The notes below the pieces were generated by a model. The model did not search any database. It was not told the origin of the DNA and saw only the letters and a list, made by a program, of their open reading frames with translations. From Peronospora farinosa (Eukaryota > Oomycota > Peronosporomycetes > Peronosporales > Peronosporaceae): DNA of 64,000 nucleotides. The stretch spans positions 248,001 through 312,000 of the forward strand of contig CANTFK010000987.1 in NCBI GenBank assembly GCA_947646735.1, written 5' to 3'. How positions within the stretch are numbered: position 1 is the first letter of the stretch; every line of letters begins with the position of its first letter. The translations under genes were made by a program, and so were the position numbers. This document shows, piece by piece, positions 61,377 to 64,000 of the stretch.

Positions 61377-63185
61377 TCACTCAGTCTTTACATGGACCTC
61401 GGCCTTGACATCATCACTTTTACCTGTTTTCTTACCCCGCCATAACGCAAGTCGGCCAGAAGAGTTACCGCCTGCAATCAGCTCAAGATGAGGGTGGAAA
61501 GCATTGATAGAGTGGACAGACGCAAAGTTGTCGCTCATCAGCTCACGCACGGGGCGGCGACGGCCTGCACGGAAAATCTGAATTCGTCGCGGCTGTTCCA
61601 TGCAGCCGATCACAAACTGGTTTGGTCGTTTGGGATCCCAAGCTGCATGAAGCTTGGTAAGCCACCGTCCGGTCATGTTGTTGTGAGGAACGCGGATTGA
61701 GTTGGGCAGGGTAATCGCAGACCTATCCGAAGTCTTACGCTCGGCAAGGCTTGAGGTGTCAAACATGTCGATGTACGAGTCCTGGCCCACCGTCACCAGC
61801 CATGCGCCATCTCGAGGTGAGAAGTAGGCACAATTGACACTGCGATAGTGTGGCAATGCCACCAACGGCGTGTTTTTCGTCGAAGACATTTTACGAGCAT
61901 CCCACAGACACACCGTGCGGTCTAAAGAAGCTGTTGCCACACAGCTACAACCACATCATTTTCAGTCAGTCCGCAATCCCTCTCTACAACAACAGTAAGC
62001 AAATACTCACTAGTCGAGGCTTGGGTGCTGGTGCACGGTATTGATCTTTTTTTCGTGCAGTTGATAGCTGGAGCCTTGCAACCTCTGTGCGCGCCGATCA
62101 ATCAGTCGCAGTGTACCATCATCGCAGCTTGCATAATAGCACTGCGCCGTGCCCGCTGCTACAAGCGATGAAATACCTGCATCGTCAGTCGTATCATACA
62201 CGACCAAGGATTCCGCAGCACGGAGATCAAACTCCCGCACAGTTCCGTCAAAACTGCTCGAGACTAGCTTAGATGAGTCAGGGAAGATCAGTTGAGTCAC
62301 CGGAGAGTAGTGGGGTCTGTAAACCGCAAGTGGCGAGACCGAGTTCTCTTGTTTCATACCCGCTCCACTTGGTGGTGTCCATAGAGCTACATGACCCATT
62401 TTATCTCCACACGCAACCACGACACGGTCCGGCCGTGGCAAAAATGCTACCGAGTAAATACGTTCCTGCACTGCTTTAATGATATCATCATTTGCCAACG
62501 AGTATTCCACTCCATCATCATCTTCCTCCAAGATAATATCTTCCTCTAGTTCTTCCTCTCCAAGATCTGCTGTGATCCCATCTAAAAAAGATTTGCTCTC
62601 TCCATCCACTGTATCCATCACATGAAGATTACTGCCTCGAGGAACACGAGGGCCTCGCATCTTTTCAAGCTCAAATTGGTCAATAGACTCGATGGGTTGA
62701 ACCTCAACCTTCTTACCCTCAAGACGTCTTGATTTCCGGACCGGTTGATTCACCCGTTTCGCCCTTTTAGCAGCCTGAAGAGCTCGATTAAGAGCTTTTT
62801 GTTCTTCTTTTTTTGCCTCGTAGCCAGGAACATCATCGACCGCCGTCCTCGCTGCAATTTTAGCAGTCGAGACCCCCATTTGTTGCATGAAAGCCAAGTT
62901 TCGCTCAATATTTTCACGACGTTTCCGTTCATACTCGGTTAATCGTGCATCATGTTGCTGTTTTTTATCATTGTCATGGTTATCCTGATCCTGATCCTGA
63001 TTCTGAATGGGTTTTTCGTTAGGTTTCAATGGAATTGTGACTGGATTGATATGACGTAATGAACGACGTAATGACGTGACAGAAGGGGGTGAAAGAGGAG
63101 GATTTTGTAAAGACGATCGGAGAGAACGTAAACGTTTTGGAGGTACAGAAGTCTCAGCTGATGCACTGGAACGAGTACGACGCAT
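61377..63185 (-). CDS. WDR76/CMR1-like WD40 protein
   Basis: Two exons, 63185-62011 and 61944-61377, with a 66-bp intron (gtgagt..tgtag, phase 2), give 580 residues. Family members (yeast CMR1, animal WDR76) bind DNA/chromatin and act around DNA damage and replication stress. The N-terminal ~200 residues are basic and disordered (RRTRSSASAETSVPPKRLRS), with ERKRRENIERNLAFMQQMGV typical of the family. A long acidic segment (LGEEELEEDIILEEDDD) precedes a C-terminal WD40 propeller (VACGDKMGHVALW, VSSSFDGTVREFDLR, CVATASLDRTVCLWDAR). Start ATG 63185; the frame upstream begins only with GTG. A paralogue follows immediately upstream on the same strand. Confidence 0.85.
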
Positions 63186-63337
63186 TTGGGTGGGTGGGTG
63201 GGTGGTGCTCCCGGGGGCGTAAACTACCACCGATAAATTACCAAATCAAGTAAATTTCAGTAATTGGGTACTTTCCAGTAATTTTTAATTTTAACCATTT
63301 TTTGTTGCTATGAAAAATAACTCGTTTTTCGACCATG
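63186..63337. other. Short spacer between tandem WDR76-like genes
   Basis: 152 bp, AT-rich with a (CACC)n-like tract at 63186-63205 and TTTTT runs. It must hold the promoter of the 61377-63185 gene and the 3' end of its neighbour. Confidence 0.4.
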
Positions 63338-64000
63338 TTATATATTCCTTCGCCAGAGTGATACTTGTCCATTCTGGTTACCACTTGCAATGACATCGAC
63401 ATGTGGATGATACAGATTTACCAAATCGAAGCCAGTATAATTGACAGTTTGAAGTTCGTGAATGGGGTACGGGTGTCCAACGCGAAAAAATTGTAATCTG
63501 GATGGTTGATCCACACATCCGATCACGAATCGGTTTATTCTCTTGGGATCCCATGCTGGACGAAGCTTCGTTGATGTCCCTGTCCAAGTCGTGTGTGGAA
63601 TGCGGATCGACTGGGGTAGTGTGAGCTGAGCATCGGATGTCCTGCACTTAATGAGACTTGACGTGTCGTACATATCAATATACGAATCGTTGGCCACCGT
63701 CACAAGCCAAAATCCATCATTCGGAGAGAAATGCGCTGAATGCATCATGTTCTTATGTTGCAATTGTGCCAGAGGAACGCAATTTGTGGAAGAGATCGTA
63801 CGCTTATCCCACAAGCACACGGTGCCATCAAGAGAAGCAGTTGCAACGCAGCTAAGCACAACAAATTCACGAAACAATATTCAGTAACCTGCCAGCAGTG
63901 CATGACAAAGGGGCGATACAACAAACCGTACAAGTCGAGACTTGGATGCTGATCCACCGAGTTGATCCGCTTCTTATGCAGTGCAAAAGTCGTACCATGC
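63338..64000 (-). CDS. Second WDR76/CMR1-like gene, partial (continues beyond window)
   Basis: Two exon parts are visible: >64000-63932 (FALHKKRINSVDQHPSLD) and 63851-63338, with an 80-bp intron (gtacgg..cttag, phase 2). The intron is at the same codon position as in the downstream gene. The C-terminal propeller (CVATASLDGTVCLWDKR, FVIGCVDQPSRLQFFRVG, DVIASGNQNGQVSLWRR) is clearly related but well diverged from its neighbour, so the tandem duplication is not recent. It ends about 27 residues earlier, without the basic KKTGKSDD-type tail. The N-terminal part lies outside the window. Confidence 0.85.

Noticed and set aside
1..64000. CRISPR array, rRNA or tRNA genes
   Set aside because: No regularly spaced identical repeats with unique spacers, no rRNA-like sequence, and no cloverleaf recognised by eye. 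A tRNA scan would be needed to exclude tRNAs fully.

Overview
This window is nuclear DNA of an oomycete, most likely in the Peronosporales (Phytophthora or a downy mildew). The evidence is compact genes with short introns (51-102 bp, GT..AG), two copies of a gene carrying an RXLR-EER/WY effector module, and abundant chromodomain Ty3/Gypsy elements. The species cannot be fixed from sequence alone.

Layout. A left gene block (1-4.84 kb) holds an AFG1-type mitochondrial ATPase (-), a six-exon longin-domain trafficking protein (-) and a phytanoyl-CoA-dioxygenase-like enzyme (+). A right gene block (57.1-64 kb) holds a mitochondrial tRNA 2-thiouridylase (MTU1-like, -), a VAC14 homologue (+) and two tandem WDR76/CMR1-like WD40 genes (-). 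Between them lies about 52 kb of transposon island. A decayed MTU1 fragment sits on its left edge and the intact MTU1 gene on its right edge, in opposite orientation.

The island contains at least three chromodomain Ty3/Gypsy families. Family I has 458-bp LTRs (6.7-11.5 kb, 49.5-56.6 kb, and a solo LTR at 17.0 kb). Family II has ~580-600-bp LTRs (19.8-28.5 kb and 39.5-47.0 kb). Family III has a 587-bp LTR (34.2-37.6 kb, and a solo LTR at 18.5 kb). Also present are a fourth LTR type seen only as isolated LTRs, one Ty1/Copia element (11.5-17.8 kb) nested in a Helitron, non-autonomous Helitrons, and a small TIR element carrying minisatellites. Nearly all pol genes are broken. RT is deleted internally in every Gypsy copy, twice at what appears to be the same place.

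Two copies of a large ORF (28.9-30.8 kb, -, and 47.4-49.4 kb, +) lie in inverted orientation about 16 kb apart. Each joins the N-terminal part of a zinc alcohol dehydrogenase to a hydrophobic segment, an RXLR-EER region and WY-like effector repeats. Copy 1 is open from its ATG. Copy 2 has lost its start frame, and its last WY region is replaced by a diverged sequence.

Two observations stand out. First is the dehydrogenase-effector fusion with localised C-terminal divergence. Second, in all three Gypsy families an antisense coiled-coil reading frame lies in the linker between the integrase SH3-like domain and the chromodomain. In families I and II this frame extends from an antisense ORF in the 3' region and shares a DxDPxLxVDY-like motif. 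The genes in the flanks are ordinary housekeeping genes; the island is where effector and transposon evolution are visible.
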